DNA of 64,000 nucleotides, from NCBI GenBank assembly GCA_028292405.1, contig JAQGMJ010000029.1:1-64000 (forward strand). Reading direction: 5' to 3'. The position numbers were made by a program, and so were the translations under genes. This stretch comes from Betaproteobacteria bacterium. GTDB lineage: Bacteria; Pseudomonadota; Gammaproteobacteria; Burkholderiales; JAEUOS01. Shown piece after piece: positions 9,313 to 18,169 of the stretch; position 1 is the first letter of the stretch; each line of letters starts with the position of its first letter. The notes under the pieces were generated by a model that saw nothing but the letters and a program-made list of their open reading frames with translations, did not search any database and was not told where the DNA came from.

Positions 9313-9531
9313 CTAAGCCGGCCCGCGCGCGTGCCAGTGCCAGGCGACGGCGAAAAACAGCAACGCCGCGATGGCGTAGGACACCACCGCGCTCCAGTAC
9401 TTGCCCGGCTCTTCCTCGCGGTAGATCCAGCCGCGCGACTGCTTGGAAACGGTGCGCCCGCCGGCGAGCGAATAGGCGACGATGCATAGAAACACTACGC
9501 CTATGCCGACGGTCAATGCGCTGGTACCCAT
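9313..9531 (-). CDS. Small two-helix membrane protein
   Basis: 72 residues from ATG 9531, preceded by AGGGGGAAG. There are two hydrophobic helices (ALTVGIGVVFLCIVAYSLAGG and VSYAIAALLFFAVAW) joined by a charged loop QSRGWIYREEEPGKYW. It lies 4 bp upstream of the membrane-anchored gene at 8559-9308 and is probably co-expressed with it. Function unknown. Confidence 0.6.
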   Translation of the reverse strand: MGTSALTVGIGVVFLCIVAYSLAGGRTVSKQSRGWIYREEEPGKYWSAVVSYAIAALLFFAVAWHWHARGPA

Positions 9532-9864
9532 GGCTTCCCCCTGCGCATGCCGATGATGGATGTTTTCTCCTGGGCGTGGCGCTTGCGGAAGATTGTGCGG
9601 CAAGCGCAGGAGGAATGCAAACCGGGCGGCGCGGTCCGCCCGCGCGGCACATGGGGGACACCTTCCGCACGGCTTTGTCCGCGGTTGCAAACCGGCCTCG
9701 GGAATAGGCACGGATTTCCCGCCTGTTCCAGCGACGGGATTGCCGGGCGCGCCCATAGTATGGGCTGGTTCCAACGACTTCGTCCGCATCACCCAGATCA
9801 ACATCTTCGCGCACTTGCGCACTTCCGGCAGCGAAGCCGTCCGCCTACTCTTATTGGAGGCCCC
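9532..9864. promoter_or_regulatory. Divergent intergenic region with a 15-bp palindrome
   Basis: 333 bp between the minus-strand small membrane gene and the plus-strand cyclic-di-GMP operon. It contains the perfect odd palindrome GCCCATA-G-TATGGGC at 9751-9765, a possible operator. The operon promoter is expected here, but no clear -35/-10 pair was picked. Confidence 0.4.
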
Positions 9865-9939
9865 GTGAAGACAAGATACCTGCCTTTGCTTTGCGCCGGC
9901 GCGTTCCGCGCCCTTGCGGCGAGCGCCGATCATGCATGA
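9865..9939 (+). CDS. 24-aa signal-peptide-like leader ORF coupled to the EAL gene
   Basis: GTG at 9865 preceded by TTGGAGG at good spacing. It encodes MKTRYLPLLCAGAFRALAASADHA and stops at 9937-9939. The stop lies inside the first codons of the EAL gene, whose ATG is at 9932, so translation of the two is probably coupled. It looks like the stump of a secreted protein or a true leader peptide. The upstream ribosome site is better than any directly before 9932. Confidence 0.4.
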   Translation: MKTRYLPLLCAGAFRALAASADHA

Positions 9940-11632
9940 GGCCGCGCCGCCTGTTGCGCCATTGCCCGGCGCCGCCGCATGCGCCGACGACACGCCGGCC
10001 AGCCCGCCGCTGACGATTCCGGACGACGCCGACCCGACGCAAGACGAGTTGCGCCGCGCCATCGCGGAGGAGCAGTTCGTGCTGCACTATCAGCCCAAGG
10101 TATCGTGCAGCACCGGCAAGATCACGGGCATGGAAGCCCTGGTGCGCTGGGAGCATCCGCTGCGGGGCCTGGTGCCGCCCGACCGGTTCATTGCGCAAAT
10201 GGAGGAATCGGGCCTGATCATCGCCCTGGGCGCCTGGGTCCTGCGCAGCGCCTGCCGGCAAACCCGCGGCTGGCAGGCGGCGGGCCTCGGCGGGCTTCCG
10301 GTCGCCGTCAATCTTTCGGGCCGCCAGCTGCAGTCGGACAACATCTTCGAGACCGTCGCCGCAGCCCTGGGTGAAAGCGGACTGGAGCCGAAATTCCTCG
10401 AGCTGGAATTGACCGAGAGCTTCCTGGTCCACGACCCCGAGCAGGCGGTCGCGACGTTGACGCGGCTCAAGCAATTGGGCGTGAAGATTTCGGTCGACGA
10501 CTTCGGCACCGGCTACTCCAGCCTCTCCTATATCAAGCGCTTTCCGCTCGACGCCCTCAAGGTCGACCGCGCATTCGTGCGCGACATTACCGCCGATCCG
10601 AGCGATGCCTCAATCACGCGGGCGATCATCAACCTGGCCCACAACCTGAAATTGACGGTGGTCGCCGAAGGGGTGGAGACCGAGGCGCAGCTCGGGCTGC
10701 TGATTGCCAACGACTGCGACATGATCCAGGGCTATTACTTCAGCAGGCCGGTGGCCGCCCCCGCTTTCGAGGCGATGCTGCGCGAAGGAAAGAGCCTGGC
10801 CAGCGACTTCATTTCCAGCCAGCGCGCGGAGCGCACCCTGCTGCTGGTCGACGACGAGGAATACATCCTGAGCGCGCTCAAGCGCATCCTGCGGCGCAGC
10901 AACTACCGCGTGCTCACCGCCGACAGCGCGCTCCAGGGCTTGCGCCTGCTGGCGGAGAACCGGGTCGACGTGGTGGTCTCGGACCAGCGCATGCCGGGCA
11001 TGACCGGCGTGGAGTTCCTGCGCCGGGTCAAGGAAATCCACCCCGACAGCGTGCGCATGATGCTCTCCGGCTATACCGACCTGAAATCGGTGACGGACGC
11101 GATCAACGAAGGGGCGATATACAAGTTCCTGACCAAGCCGTGGGATGACGAACATCTGCTGGCCAATATCGAAGAGGCCTTCCGGCGCAAGGAAATCGTC
11201 AGCGAAAACCGGCGCCTGATGCGGGATCTGGCGCAAACCAACGCGCGGCTGGGCCAGGTGAATGACGAACTGCGCGGCCTGCTGGACGACGGCGCGCTGC
11301 AGGTCAAGCGCGACGAGGCCACCCTGCGGGTGGTGCAGGAAATGCTGCAGCACGTTCCGGTGCCGCTGATCGGCATCGACAGCGAAGGGATGATCGCGGC
11401 TTCCAATCTGGCGGCGGAATCCGCGTGCGGCGCGGCAGCGCCGATGATTGGCCGGTTCATCGGCGAATGCCTGCCGGCCGACCTGGTCGGATGGTTCCAC
11501 GGCGATCGCGCGCAAGCCTGCGACTGCGTGATAGCGGGCACGGCCTACCAGGTCAGCAGCCGGGCCATGGGCCGGCGCTCGGCTTCCGGCGGCGTGCTCC
11601 TGATGCTGGATCAGACGGGAGTGCCGGCATGA
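9932..11632 (+). CDS. EAL-domain cyclic-di-GMP phosphodiesterase with receiver and PAS-like domains
   Basis: 566 residues from ATG 9932. The EAL domain (about 30-280) has MEALVRW, NLSGRQL, the Glu in ELELTES, DDFGTGYSSL, and AEGVET with a downstream Gln, so the metal and catalytic residues look intact. A receiver (about 298-415) follows, with phospho-Asp in VVSDQRMPG and the RpfG-like KPWDD. The last 110 residues form a degenerate PAS-like domain (VPVPLIGIDSEGMIAASN). It should hydrolyse cyclic-di-GMP under control of phosphorylation, most likely by the PAS kinase encoded downstream in the same operon. Its stop overlaps the next ATG as ATGA. Confidence 0.9.
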   Translation: MHEAAPPVAPLPGAAACADDTPASPPLTIPDDADPTQDELRRAIAEEQFVLHYQPKVSCSTGKITGMEALVRWEHPLRGLVPPDRFIAQMEESGLIIALGAWVLRSACRQTRGWQAAGLGGLPVAVNLSGRQLQSDNIFETVAAALGESGLEPKFLELELTESFLVHDPEQAVATLTRLKQLGVKISVDDFGTGYSSLSYIKRFPLDALKVDRAFVRDITADPSDASITRAIINLAHNLKLTVVAEGVETEAQLGLLIANDCDMIQGYYFSRPVAAPAFEAMLREGKSLASDFISSQRAERTLLLVDDEEYILSALKRILRRSNYRVLTADSALQGLRLLAENRVDVVVSDQRMPGMTGVEFLRRVKEIHPDSVRMMLSGYTDLKSVTDAINEGAIYKFLTKPWDDEHLLANIEEAFRRKEIVSENRRLMRDLAQTNARLGQVNDELRGLLDDGALQVKRDEATLRVVQEMLQHVPVPLIGIDSEGMIAASNLAAESACGAAAPMIGRFIGECLPADLVGWFHGDRAQACDCVIAGTAYQVSSRAMGRRSASGGVLLMLDQTGVPA

Positions 11633-11826
11633 ATCCGCTCCCGGCCGAAGCGGCAGCCGCCGGCTTTTCAATCCCGCCCGGCGCGCCCGCCGGCGCACCG
11701 GACGAAGACGCGTGCCGCCTGGTGCTGCAACGATTGTCCTTCCTGTTCCGCCGCAATGCCGCCGACGTCACCAGCCAGGCGCTGTTCCGCGCGCTGTATG
11801 AATACCGCACGGGAACGCGCTCATGA
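11629..11826 (+). CDS. 65-aa protein of unknown function in a c-di-GMP operon
   Basis: Starts with ATGA overlap on the EAL gene and ends with ATGA overlap on the HDOD gene, so it is a genuine operon member rather than a gap. The first 28 residues are Ala/Pro/Gly-rich (MNPLPAEAAAAGFSIPPG). The rest looks helical with alternating basic and hydrophobic residues (CRLVLQRLSFLFRRNAADV, ALFRALYEYRTG). No family was recognised. A small adaptor between the phosphodiesterase and HDOD protein is a reasonable guess only. Confidence 0.6.
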   Translation: MNPLPAEAAAAGFSIPPGAPAGAPDEDACRLVLQRLSFLFRRNAADVTSQALFRALYEYRTGTRS

Positions 11827-12671
11827 CCGTTCTCGGCGTCGACCAGGTGATGCAATCGGTGCGCCAGCTGCCCTCGCTGTCGAGCGTGGTGATGCAGTTG
11901 CTCGAGCTGTTCAGCCATGACGACCCCGACATTGCCGCCGTCGGCCGGGCTTTCGACCGCGACCAGGCGCTTGCCGCGCGCGTGCTGCGCATCGCCAACT
12001 CGCCTTTTTACGGCATGCCCGGCCAGGTGGTGTCGGTGCACAACGCCATGGTCGTGCTGGGCCAGCGCAACCTGCACAACCTGACCCTGGCGGCGGCGGT
12101 CACCGGCAGCTTTCCGGTGTTCGAGTCGGGCTGGTTCGACCAGAAGATATTCTGGCAACACAGCCTGGTGGTCGGACAAAGCGCCGATGTGCTGGCCTCC
12201 TGCATCGGCCGGCACCAGGAGTCGGCCTTTACCGCGGGCCTGTTGCACGACATCGGCCGGCTGGTGCTGGTGACCTGCTTTCCCGAGCATTCGCGCAAGG
12301 TGGCGCTGCACCAGAAGACGCACGATTGCTCCTGCAGCCAAGCCGAACACGAAGTCCTCCGCCTCGACCATGCCCTGGTGGGGGCGGCCCTGGCGCAGCG
12401 CTGGAACTTCGCCGAGGTCATTCAGGAATCCATCGCCCTGCATCACGAACCGTCCGGCAATCCGCCCGGAGCCGCCGGACTGGCCGACCTGGTGCATCTG
12501 GCCGACGTGACCGCGCACGCCCTGGACCTCTGCGGCGACCCCGGCGAAATGGTGCCCCGGCTCGATGCCGAAGCCTGGGGACGCCTTGGCATGCCATGGC
12601 CAAACTACCGCCATGCACTGGCCGAGATCGAGCGCCGCAGTGCCGACGCGGGCTCGTTGCTCGCCGCCTGA
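11823..12671 (+). CDS. HDOD-domain protein
   Basis: 282 residues. The HDOD domain covers about 10-210: LPSLSSVVMQLLELF at the start, RVLRIANSPFYG, then VLGQRNLHNLTLAAAV, FWQHSLVVGQ and the HD-like LLHDIGRLVLV. A second His in LDHALVGAALAQRW and SIALHHEP follows. HDOD proteins are catalytically inactive HD relatives that act as scaffolds in signalling, often beside EAL, GGDEF or kinase genes, as here. It sits 25 bp upstream of the PAS kinase. Confidence 0.85.
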   Translation: MTVLGVDQVMQSVRQLPSLSSVVMQLLELFSHDDPDIAAVGRAFDRDQALAARVLRIANSPFYGMPGQVVSVHNAMVVLGQRNLHNLTLAAAVTGSFPVFESGWFDQKIFWQHSLVVGQSADVLASCIGRHQESAFTAGLLHDIGRLVLVTCFPEHSRKVALHQKTHDCSCSQAEHEVLRLDHALVGAALAQRWNFAEVIQESIALHHEPSGNPPGAAGLADLVHLADVTAHALDLCGDPGEMVPRLDAEAWGRLGMPWPNYRHALAEIERRSADAGSLLAA

Positions 12672-12696
12672 CCCTACTAGCCGAACCAGGATATTC

Positions 12697-14556
12697 ATGG
12701 CACATGATCTCTCATACCAGCCGCAAGCCGAAGCGCTTGATGAAAGCGACACCGGCTTTCGCACCCTCGCCGAAAGCACCCACCTGGGTATCGCCCTGCA
12801 TCGCGGCGGCAGGATCATCTACGCAAATCAAGCCGCCGGGGACATGACAGGTTTTTCGGTTGCCGAACTGTGCGCCATGGAGTTCTGGGAAATGGCGGTC
12901 CCGGCCGAACGCGAGGCAATTCGCGAGCGCGGCCGCCGCAGGAGCGAGCGCAAGAACAAAGCGGCGTCGACCCGCTTTCAGAGGCAGCTTAATACCAAGG
13001 ATGGCCGGGAGTGCTGGGTCGATGTGACTGCCTGCGTCATCGATTTTCAAAAACAAGAGACTGTGCTTGTCACCTATGTGGACATCACGGAACTGAAACG
13101 CGCCGAAAAGGCGCAGTACCAGTTTCGCGAAATCCAGACCCAGGTGATCGAGGGCAGCCCGGTGCCGACTTTCGTGATCAACGCCCAGCATGAAGTGACG
13201 CACTGGAATCACGCTTGCGAGGCGGTCACCGGAATACTAGCCGGCGAAATGGTGGGCCGCAGCGAGGCCTGGCGCGCCTTCCATTCCGAGGAGCGGCCTA
13301 TCATGGCCGACCTGGTGCTTTCCGGTGCTCCGGAGCAGGCCGTCGAGGCACACTACCGCGGCAAGTCACGCCGCTCGCCCGTGATCGAAGGCGCCTATGA
13401 GGCGGAGGATTTTTTTCCGCATTTCGGCGAGGCGGGGCGCTGGCTGGTATTCACCGCGGCGCTGCTGCGCGACCCGCACGGCAACATCACCGGCGCCATC
13501 GAAACCCTACAGGACGTCACGGAACGCAAGATGGCGGAGTCGGCCCTGCTCACCGCGCAGGTCGATCTGGAGCAATTGGTGGAAAAGCGCACCGCGCAGC
13601 TTGCCCGCGCCAACGAGCAACTCGAGGCCGACGTGGAGCGGCGCCAGCGGACCGAAAGCGAATTGCTCCGGCGCAACTCCGAACTCACCGAACTGAACCG
13701 GCGTCTTGGCGAAGCGCAGGCGCAGTTGCTGCAGTCCGAGAAGATGGCTTCGGTGGGCCAGCTCGCCGCCGGGGTGGCCCACGAGATCAACAACCCGATC
13801 GGCTATGTGCATTCCAACCTGGGCTCGCTGGAGAAATACCTGGCCGACCTGTTCAAGGTGCTGGCCGGCTATGAAGCCGCCGAGCCCGCCATCTCCGGCA
13901 GCCCGGTGCACGCCGCGGCCCTGAAGGAGCTCAAGGACGGGCTGGACCTGGAATTCCTCAAGGAAGACATTCCGGTCCTGATGCGGGAGTCCAAGGAGGG
14001 CATCTCGCGGGTGCGCAAGATCGTCCAGGACCTGAAGGATTTCTCGCGCGTCGACAGCCAGCAGCAGTGGGAATGGAGCAACCTGCACCGCGGCATCGAC
14101 AGCACCCTGAACATCGTTGCCAACGAGATCAAGTATTGCGCCGAAGTCGTCAAGGACTACGGGGACATACCGGATGTCGAATGCCTGCAGTCGCAGGTCA
14201 ACCAGGTATTCATGAACCTGCTGGTCAATGCCGCCCATGCCATCGAGGGCGCGCGCGGCACCATCACCATCAGCACCCGCATGGACGGCGATGACCTGGT
14301 GCGCATCGAGGTCACCGATACCGGAAAGGGCATTCCGCCGGAAAACCTGCAGCGGATATTCGACCCGTTTTTCACCACCAAGCCGATCGGCAAGGGCACC
14401 GGGCTGGGCCTGTCGCTTTCCTACGGCATCGTGCAAAAGCACGGCGGCCGGCTGCAAGTGCGCAGCGTCGTCGGCAAGGGCACCACGTTCAGCGTGAGCC
14501 TGCCGGTGCACAAGTCGGTATCGGCCGGCCCGGCCGAGAAGGAGATGCAAACATGA
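12697..14556 (+). CDS. PAS-PAS sensor histidine kinase
   Basis: 619 residues from ATG 12697 with AGGA upstream. Two PAS domains can be seen (about 20-135, ending [15 protein letters not shown], and about 140-285, ending [14 protein letters not shown]). A long coiled coil (about 285-345) is followed by HisKA with [15 protein letters not shown]-box [13 protein letters not shown] and G-boxes [11 protein letters not shown] and [16 protein letters not shown]. No membrane segment, so cytosolic. There is no receiver on the protein itself; the flanking EAL-REC and REC-HD-GYP proteins are the obvious phosphorylation targets. Its stop overlaps the next gene (ATGA). Confidence 0.9.
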   Translation: MAHDLSYQPQAEALDESDTGFRTLAESTHLGIALHRGGRIIYANQAAGDMTGFSVAELCAMEFWEMAVPAEREAIRERGRRRSERKNKAASTRFQRQLNTKDGRECWVDVTACVIDFQKQETVLVTYVDITELKRAEKAQYQFREIQTQVIEGSPVPTFVINAQHEVTHWNHACEAVTGILAGEMVGRSEAWRAFHSEERPIMADLVLSGAPEQAVEAHYRGKSRRSPVIEGAYEAEDFFPHFGEAGRWLVFTAALLRDPHGNITGAIETLQDVTERKMAESALLTAQVDLEQLVEKRTAQLARANEQLEADVERRQRTESELLRRNSELTELNRRLGEAQAQLLQSEKMASVGQLAAGVAHEINNPIGYVHSNLGSLEKYLADLFKVLAGYEAAEPAISGSPVHAAALKELKDGLDLEFLKEDIPVLMRESKEGISRVRKIVQDLKDFSRVDSQQQWEWSNLHRGIDSTLNIVANEIKYCAEVVKDYGDIPDVECLQSQVNQVFMNLLVNAAHAIEGARGTITISTRMDGDDLVRIEVTDTGKGIPPENLQRIFDPFFTTKPIGKGTGLGLSLSYGIVQKHGGRLQVRSVVGKGTTFSVSLPVHKSVSAGPAEKEMQT

Positions 14557-15872
14557 ACCTGGTAGCCGCCCCGATTGCCGCCGCGCCCGTTCCCACCCTC
14601 CTGTGCGTGGACGATGAAGCCAACGTGATCAGTTCGCTCAAGCGGCTGTTCCGCCCCTGCGGCTATCGCGTGATCACCGCGCTCAGCGGCGCCGAAGGCC
14701 TGCAGGTGTGCGCGGGCGAAAGCGTCGACCTGGTGATTTCCGACATGCGCATGCCGGAAATGGATGGCGCGCGCTTTCTCGAAGAGGTGAGAAACACCTC
14801 GCCGGAGACGGTGCGCATCCTGCTGACGGGCTACTCGGATGTCGAATCGACCATCGCCGCGGTCAACAAGGGCGAAATCCACCGCTATATCGCCAAGCCC
14901 TGGGACGACAGCGAACTGCTGCTGACCGTGCGCCAGGCGCTGGAACGCCGCCGCCTGGAACATGAGAACCGCCGGCTCGAGGAGCTGACCCGGCGCCAGA
15001 ACGAAGAGCTGCGCCAGCTCAACGAAGGCCTGGAAGCACTGGTGGAACAGCGCACCGGCGAGTTGCGCACGTCGAACGGCGCGCTGGCCGACGCCAACGA
15101 GCGCCTGAAGGCCGGCTTCCTCACCTCGATCAAGGTGTTCTCCAACCTGATCGAATTGCGCGAAGGCCGCGAAGCGGGGCACTCGCGCCGCGTTGCCGAC
15201 CTGGCGCGCCGCCTCGCCAGGCGCCTGGGCATGAGCATGATCGATGCGCAAGACGTGATGGTCGCCGGCCTGTTGCACGACATAGGCAAGATCGGGCTGC
15301 CCGACACGCTGCTGCTGAAATCGGCCGCCGCCATGAACGCCGAGGAACTGGTGCAACTGCAAAAGCACGCAGCCAAGGGAGAGACGGCGCTCATGCCTTT
15401 GGCCCAGTTGCGCGGCGTGGCCAGGCTGGTGCGCTCCCATCACGAACGTTTCGACGGCCTGGGCTACCCGGACGGCCTGCTCGGCCAGGCCATTCCGCTG
15501 GGCGCGCGCGTCCTTGCGGTTGCCAATGATTTCGACGCACTGCAGATCGGCACCCTGAGCCCTAAGCGCATGACGGCCGGCGACGCGGCCGACTACATCA
15601 AACGCACCAGCGGCAAGCGCTATGACCCCGCGGTGGTCGCCGCCCTGCTGGAAGAGCAGGGCGCCACGACGCCGCCGCAGGCGCGCGAGTTGCGCCTGAC
15701 GCCGAGGGGCCTGCAACCCGGCATGATCCTGACGCGCGACCTGGTCAGCGAGGAGGGCGTGCTGCTGCTGGCGGCCGACTATGTCCTCGACGACACCCTG
15801 ATCAAGCAAATGGTCGATTTTGAAGGCGTTGACGGCAAGCCCCTGTGGCTGCATGTGCGCGAGGCCGCATAG
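14553..15872 (+). CDS. REC-HD-GYP cyclic-di-GMP phosphodiesterase (RpfG type)
   Basis: 439 residues. The receiver (about 10-125) has DDE, phospho-Asp in VISDMRMPEMDG, LLTGYSD and KPWDD. A coiled coil (about 130-185, LEALVEQRTGEL) leads to the HD-GYP domain with HSRRVADLARRLARRLG, HDIGKIGLPD and the full HHERFDGLGYPDGL. HD-GYP enzymes degrade cyclic-di-GMP to pGpG or GMP. The last 75 residues resemble the C-terminal extension of RpfG-like proteins. It is the last gene of the operon, giving it two independent cyclic-di-GMP hydrolases linked to one kinase. Confidence 0.92.
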   Translation: MNLVAAPIAAAPVPTLLCVDDEANVISSLKRLFRPCGYRVITALSGAEGLQVCAGESVDLVISDMRMPEMDGARFLEEVRNTSPETVRILLTGYSDVESTIAAVNKGEIHRYIAKPWDDSELLLTVRQALERRRLEHENRRLEELTRRQNEELRQLNEGLEALVEQRTGELRTSNGALADANERLKAGFLTSIKVFSNLIELREGREAGHSRRVADLARRLARRLGMSMIDAQDVMVAGLLHDIGKIGLPDTLLLKSAAAMNAEELVQLQKHAAKGETALMPLAQLRGVARLVRSHHERFDGLGYPDGLLGQAIPLGARVLAVANDFDALQIGTLSPKRMTAGDAADYIKRTSGKRYDPAVVAALLEEQGATTPPQARELRLTPRGLQPGMILTRDLVSEEGVLLLAADYVLDDTLIKQMVDFEGVDGKPLWLHVREAA

Positions 15873-15930
15873 CCGGACCCATCCTCGCGCCGTCCGCCCG
15901 GGTTCGCGCCCGGCGGCACTCGGTTCACCC

Positions 15931-16935
15931 TCAGTTCACTTTCACCTGCGCCTCCTTGATCACCTGCGACCAGCGCTGCAGGTCGGTCTTGACGAAGCTG
16001 GCGAACTCGGCGCGGGCGCTGCCCACCGGCTCGAAGCCGCTGGCCACCAGCGTCTTCTGGAAATCCGGGGCGGCGATGATTTTCGCGAAGGCCGCCTGCA
16101 GGCGGTCGAGCACCGCCTCTGGGGTGCCGCGCCGCGCGTGGATGCCGTTCCACGAAAGGAAGTCGGCGCGGCCGTAGCCGGCCTCTTCCATCGTTGGCAC
16201 CGCCGGCAGCAGGCTGCTGCGCTTGGCGCCTGTCACGGCGAGCGCGCGCAGGCGGCCGTCCTGCGCGTAGGGCGCGCCGGCCTGCATCACGGAGTAGAAG
16301 AAGTCCACCTGGCCGCCGATCAAATCGGTCAGCGCCGGGCCGATGCCTTTGTAGGGCACGTGGACGATGTCGATTTTCGCCGTCGCGCGCAGCAGCTCGC
16401 AGCCGAGGTGCGCGGTGGTGCCGGTGCCGGTGGAGGCGCAGTTGAGCTTGCCCGGCTGGGCGCGCGCCAGCTTCACCAGCTCGTCGAGCGATTGCGCGGG
16501 CAGGGTGGGGCGGGAGAGCAGCACGAAAGGGATCTCGACCAGCTGGGTCACCGGCTCGAGGTCGCGCTGCAGGCTGTAGGGCAGCTTGGGCTGCAGGCCG
16601 TCGAGGATGGTGTAGGAGCCGGTGGAAAACAGCAGGGTGTAGCCGTCCGGCTGCGCTTGCGCGGTGGTGGAGGCGGCGATGATGCCGCCGGCGCCGGGCA
16701 ACGGATCGACGAACATCTGCTGCCCGAGCAGCGCCGTCATGCGCTGCGCCAGCTGGCGCGCCAGCACGTCCGGCCCGGGGCCGACGATCAGGCGGATCGG
16801 CTTGACCGGCCAGGCGTCGGGCTGCGCGCTGAGCGGCGCCGACAGCACCAGCAAGCCGGCGGCGCAGGCGCCGGCCAGGCCAGATGCACGAGTGATGCGG
16901 CGGCGCAGCCGCGCGGCCCTGGGGATCCGTACCAT
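15931..16935 (-). CDS. Bug/TctC-family periplasmic substrate-binding protein
   Basis: 334 residues from ATG 16935 with AGGAGA upstream. Signal peptide with LAGACAAGLLVLSAPLSAQ. Typical Bug features: WPVKPIRLIVG, PGAGGIIAAST, QPDGYTLLF, VPYKGIGPALTDLIGGQVDFFYS, then EAGYGRADFLSWNGIHARRG landmarks near 240. These proteins bind carboxylates for tripartite tricarboxylate transporters. No tctA or tctB gene is adjacent. It follows two cupin genes and a ThDP enzyme on the same strand and may import or sense the substrate of that unit. Confidence 0.9.
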   Translation of the reverse strand: MVRIPRAARLRRRITRASGLAGACAAGLLVLSAPLSAQPDAWPVKPIRLIVGPGPDVLARQLAQRMTALLGQQMFVDPLPGAGGIIAASTTAQAQPDGYTLLFSTGSYTILDGLQPKLPYSLQRDLEPVTQLVEIPFVLLSRPTLPAQSLDELVKLARAQPGKLNCASTGTGTTAHLGCELLRATAKIDIVHVPYKGIGPALTDLIGGQVDFFYSVMQAGAPYAQDGRLRALAVTGAKRSSLLPAVPTMEEAGYGRADFLSWNGIHARRGTPEAVLDRLQAAFAKIIAAPDFQKTLVASGFEPVGSARAEFASFVKTDLQRWSQVIKEAQVKVN

Positions 16936-17029
16936 GTGCTGTCTCCTAATTTGTGTGCTGCCGGCCCTTGTCGCGGGCCTGGGTACTGCCGACCGCCTTG
17001 CCGCGGCCGCGCGCGCGCGGCCGCGGTTC

Positions 17030-17578
17030 TCAGCGGGCGTCGTGCGTGGAAAACACCACCGTGCAGGGCGCGCCGCTGCGGTTGCTCCAGGCGTGGTTGG
17101 TGCCGCGCTGCACTACCGTGTCGCCGGCGCTCAACTTCACCTCTTCGGCCTCCAGCACCAGCGTGATCTCGCCCTCGATCACCAGGGCGAACTCCAGGGT
17201 GCGGGTCTTTTGCATGTAGGGGTGCGGCGCGTCGCCGGCGCCGGTCCAGGCGGCGCGCGCGCCGAGGGAATCGAACCAGGCCTCGATGGCTTCGGCCTTC
17301 ACCTTGCGCGCGCCGCCGCCTTCGGGCGGAAAGGTGATGGCATGGCATGTCGAGCCGCCAGGCGGCGGCACCAGGGTATGCGGCAGCGTCGTCACGCTTT
17401 CGCGCACGCCGGCCGTGCGCACCGGCGTGCTGTCGGTGACCCACAGGCGCGAGAGGATGAGGCCGGGACGCGCGGGGTCGGTGCGCACATCCGGGCTTGG
17501 GCCGTCGGCAATCGCCTTCGACTTCTGGTTTTCGTCGATGACGACGACGCGGCGTACGGGCTGGTCGGAGAATTTCAT
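17030..17578 (-). CDS. Cupin-domain protein
   Basis: 182 residues from ATG 17578, overlapping the stop of the upstream cupin gene as ATGA. N-terminal part VRRVVVIDENQKSKAIADG, then a cupin_2 core near residues 115-175 with EFALVIEGEITLVLE, LSAGDTVVQRGTNHAWSN and CTVVF. The metal ligands of motif 1 are weakly conserved. Its sequence is clearly related to the neighbouring cupin (RRVV opening, W-DS/NES, GD-V-Q-G-HAWS), so the pair arose by duplication. Likely an isomerase, dioxygenase or binding protein in the same pathway as the ThDP enzyme. Confidence 0.8.
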   Translation of the reverse strand: MKFSDQPVRRVVVIDENQKSKAIADGPSPDVRTDPARPGLILSRLWVTDSTPVRTAGVRESVTTLPHTLVPPPGGSTCHAITFPPEGGGARKVKAEAIEAWFDSLGARAAWTGAGDAPHPYMQKTRTLEFALVIEGEITLVLEAEEVKLSAGDTVVQRGTNHAWSNRSGAPCTVVFSTHDAR

Positions 17579-18144
17579 TTTTGATCCTCCAGTTCGGCGG
17601 CCATCATCACGAAAGCCATCTGGCTGCCGAAGTTGCGGTCGGACCAGGCGTGCCAGCTGCCGACCTGGATCACCACGTCGCCGGGTGTCAGCACATGTTC
17701 GCTTTCGTCGGTGACCAGCACGCGCTCGCCGGAGAGCATCACGCCGTAGTCCAGCGTTTCCGACTTGTGGATACGGGTCTGGAACAGGCTCTGGCGGCCG
17801 CGCTCCCAGGTGCCGCCCTCGGTGCGGCGCGGCGCGTGCTCGGCGGTGATGTAGGTGTCCTTCGAGGCGTCGTAGTCCTTCGGCTTGCACTCGGATTGCA
17901 CCACGCGCAGGCGCCCGCCGGTCTCCGGCGGCTCGAAGTGAAAGGGCACGTCGCCGTCGTCGCGGTTGCCGTCGATCGGCGCGGGAGATTCGTTCCACAG
18001 CCAGATGTCGGTCATGCCGGTGCCCTTCTTGAAGGCGCTGGCCTTCACGCCGGGGGCGGCGCTGTCGTAGAGCACGCAGGACTTGCCCTGCGCGTTCAAG
18101 CCGGTGACGACGCGGCGGATGGGCTTGATGCCGTCTGTGCTCAT
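17575..18144 (-). CDS. Cupin-domain protein (paralogue of the adjacent cupin)
   Basis: 189 residues from ATG 18144 with GAGGAGAG upstream. Opens IKPIRRVVTGLNAQGKSCVL; the cupin core is near residues 125-180 (SETLDYGVMLSGERVLV, TPGDVVIQVGSWHAWSDRN). It lies 25 bp downstream of the ThDP enzyme and overlaps the next cupin by 4 bp. The four genes ThDP enzyme, cupin, cupin, TctC therefore look like one transcript. The substrate is unknown. Confidence 0.8.
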   Translation of the reverse strand: MSTDGIKPIRRVVTGLNAQGKSCVLYDSAAPGVKASAFKKGTGMTDIWLWNESPAPIDGNRDDGDVPFHFEPPETGGRLRVVQSECKPKDYDASKDTYITAEHAPRRTEGGTWERGRQSLFQTRIHKSETLDYGVMLSGERVLVTDESEHVLTPGDVVIQVGSWHAWSDRNFGSQMAFVMMAAELEDQK

Positions 18145-18169
18145 GGCTTCTCTCCTCTCATTTTCCGCA

